Shown: piece by piece, positions 63,035 to 64,000 of the stretch
Numbering within the stretch: the stretch's first letter is position 1
How the letters are laid out: each line of letters opens with the position of its first letter
From: Planctomycetota bacterium
Lineage (GTDB): Bacteria > Planctomycetota > Phycisphaerae > SM23-33
Reading direction: 5' to 3'
DNA: 64,000 nucleotides
Assembly: GCA_009908915.1 (NCBI GenBank)
Contig: JAAAOJ010000007.1
Coordinates: 1 to 64,000 of the forward strand
Position numbers and translations under genes: made by a program
The notes under the pieces: generated by a model
Database searches by the model: none
What the model saw: the letters and a program-made list of their open reading frames with translations, nothing else
What the model was told of the DNA's origin: nothing

Positions 63035-64000
63035 CTACTGCGTGTTGACAGCGTCGAACCTGCAGGCCTCGTAGCAGGCGCCGCAGGCGATGCACTTGTC
63101 GGTGACGATGTAATGCGGGCTCTTGGGCGCGCCCATAATCGCGCCGGTGGGGCATTTTTTGGCACACAGCGTGCAGCCGGTGCATGTGTCGGGGTCGATC
63201 GTGTACGTCAGCAGATCCTTGCAGACGCCGGCCGGACAACGCCGCTCAAAGACGTGGGCTTCGTACTCGTCGCGGAAGAACCGCAGCGTGCTGAGCACCG
63301 GGTTGGGGGCGGTCTGTCCCAGGCCGCAGAGGCTGGTGTCCTGGATGACCTCGGCCAGGCGGTCGAGGTACATCACGCTGCGAAAGCGTTCCAGGGCGTC
63401 GTGGCCCTCCTCGTCCTTGCGGCTCGACGTAATTCGTTCGAGCGTCTCGAGCATCCGGCGCGTGCCTTCGCGGCAGGGGATGCACTTGCCGCAGCTCTCG
63501 CGCTGGATGAAGTCCATGAAGAACTTGGCCACATCGACCATGCAGGTGTCTTCATCCATCACTACCAGGCCGCCCGAGCCCATCATGGCCCCGACGGTCT
63601 TGAGGCTCTCGTAGTCGATCTCGATGTCGAGGTGCTGGTCGGGAATGCAGCCACCGGAGGGCCCGCCGATCTGCGTGGACTTGTAGGCCTTGCCGCCCGG
63701 AATGCCGCCGCCGATATCGAAGACGATCTCGCGGACGGTCGTGCCCATGGCCACTTCGATCAGACCGGTCAGCTCGACCTTGCCGGACAGGGCGAAGACC
63801 TTTGTGCCCTTGCTGCCGTCGGTGCCAACGCCGGCGAACCAGTCCGGCCCGTTGGCGATGATCGACGGGACGTTGCTGAGCGTCTCGACGTTGTTGATGA
63901 TCGTCGGCTTGCCGAACAGGCCGCTGACGGCCGGGAACGGGGGTCGCGGCCGCGGCATGCCGCGCTTGCCTTCGATGCTGTGCAGCAGAGCGGTTTCCTC
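63035..64000 (-). CDS. hydB: NuoF-like diaphorase subunit of [FeFe] hydrogenase (HydB/HndC), 5' end beyond window
   Basis: The C-terminal 321 residues of a NADH-binding subunit; the frame stays open to the window edge (first complete residues [14 protein letters not shown]), so the FMN/NAD N-terminus is missing. Visible are [28 protein letters not shown], the N3-type cluster [13 protein letters not shown] with [13 protein letters not shown], and two C-terminal [4Fe-4S] ferredoxin motifs ([32 protein letters not shown]) typical of HydB/HndC. It transfers electrons between NAD(H) and HydA, 59 bp downstream. The thioredoxin-like HydC would be expected further upstream. Confidence 0.94.
   Translation of the reverse strand, partial: EETALLHSIEGKRGMPRPRPPFPAVSGLFGKPTIINNVETLSNVPSIIANGPDWFAGVGTDGSKGTKVFALSGKVELTGLIEVAMGTTVREIVFDIGGGIPGGKAYKSTQIGGPSGGCIPDQHLDIEIDYESLKTVGAMMGSGGLVVMDEDTCMVDVAKFFMDFIQRESCGKCIPCREGTRRMLETLERITSSRKDEEGHDALERFRSVMYLDRLAEVIQDTSLCGLGQTAPNPVLSTLRFFRDEYEAHVFERRCPAGVCKDLLTYTIDPDTCTGCTLCAKKCPTGAIMGAPKSPHYIVTDKCIACGACYEACRFDAVNTQ

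Overview
The window is a GC-rich bacterial chromosome segment with dense genes on both strands. Several traits fit an anaerobic member of the Planctomycetota, probably Phycisphaerae-like: sulfatase remnants, a prenyltransferase-repeat/DUF4159 protein, many HEAT and TPR proteins, short dispersed palindromes, and an [FeFe]-hydrogenase locus. No rRNA or other marker gene is present, so the taxonomy is inference.

Layout. 0-2.5 kb: a 99-bp direct repeat, an L,D-transpeptidase, a decayed GGDEF fragment and the manganese exporter mntP. 2.5-9 kb: sppA coupled to a cyclase-repeat/DUF4159 protein, two enzymes (HAD phosphatase, MqnA/MqnD-family protein), a cysteine-rich small protein and thpR. 9-16.6 kb, nearly all minus strand: PfkB kinase, ROK kinase, an aspartyl-protease/HEAT-lipoprotein pair, a large HEAT lipoprotein, and two sulfatase remnants. 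16.7-25.5 kb: purM, a two-protease fusion, a HAD phosphatase, an HTH-PTS IIA fusion, membrane TPR proteins, trpC and a CPBP protease. 26-30 kb: a zinc-ribbon/coiled-coil giant and two very small membrane proteins. 30-36 kb: metH followed by a short hyp set (a HypF consisting only of its C-terminal module, hypC, hypD). 36-42.9 kb: an AT-richer secreted protein, galE, a double-frameshifted DUF58 gene and a DUF3142/TPR pair. 42.9-50.3 kb: carB, transglutaminase, dus and a TPR lipoprotein.

50.8-64 kb, all minus strand, is one functional block. It holds a NuoF-like hydrogenase subunit (cut by the window end), a catalytic [FeFe] hydrogenase HydA, a hydrogenase-derived sensor histidine kinase, a single-domain response regulator, a REC-histidine kinase, a TM1266-type regulator, and then maturases HydE, HydG and HydF with aspartate ammonia-lyase. 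A VapBC toxin-antitoxin module sits between aspA and hydF. The catalytic genes, a probable redox/H2-sensing phosphorelay and the H-cluster assembly genes are therefore side by side.

Non-coding structure is rich. It includes a 114-bp element with perfect 10-bp terminal inverted repeats present twice (76% identical), a palindrome family with core GTAAC/GTTAC present three times, a 109-bp element made of several hairpins, and a triple direct-repeat operator before vapBC. No CRISPR array, tRNA or rRNA was recognised.
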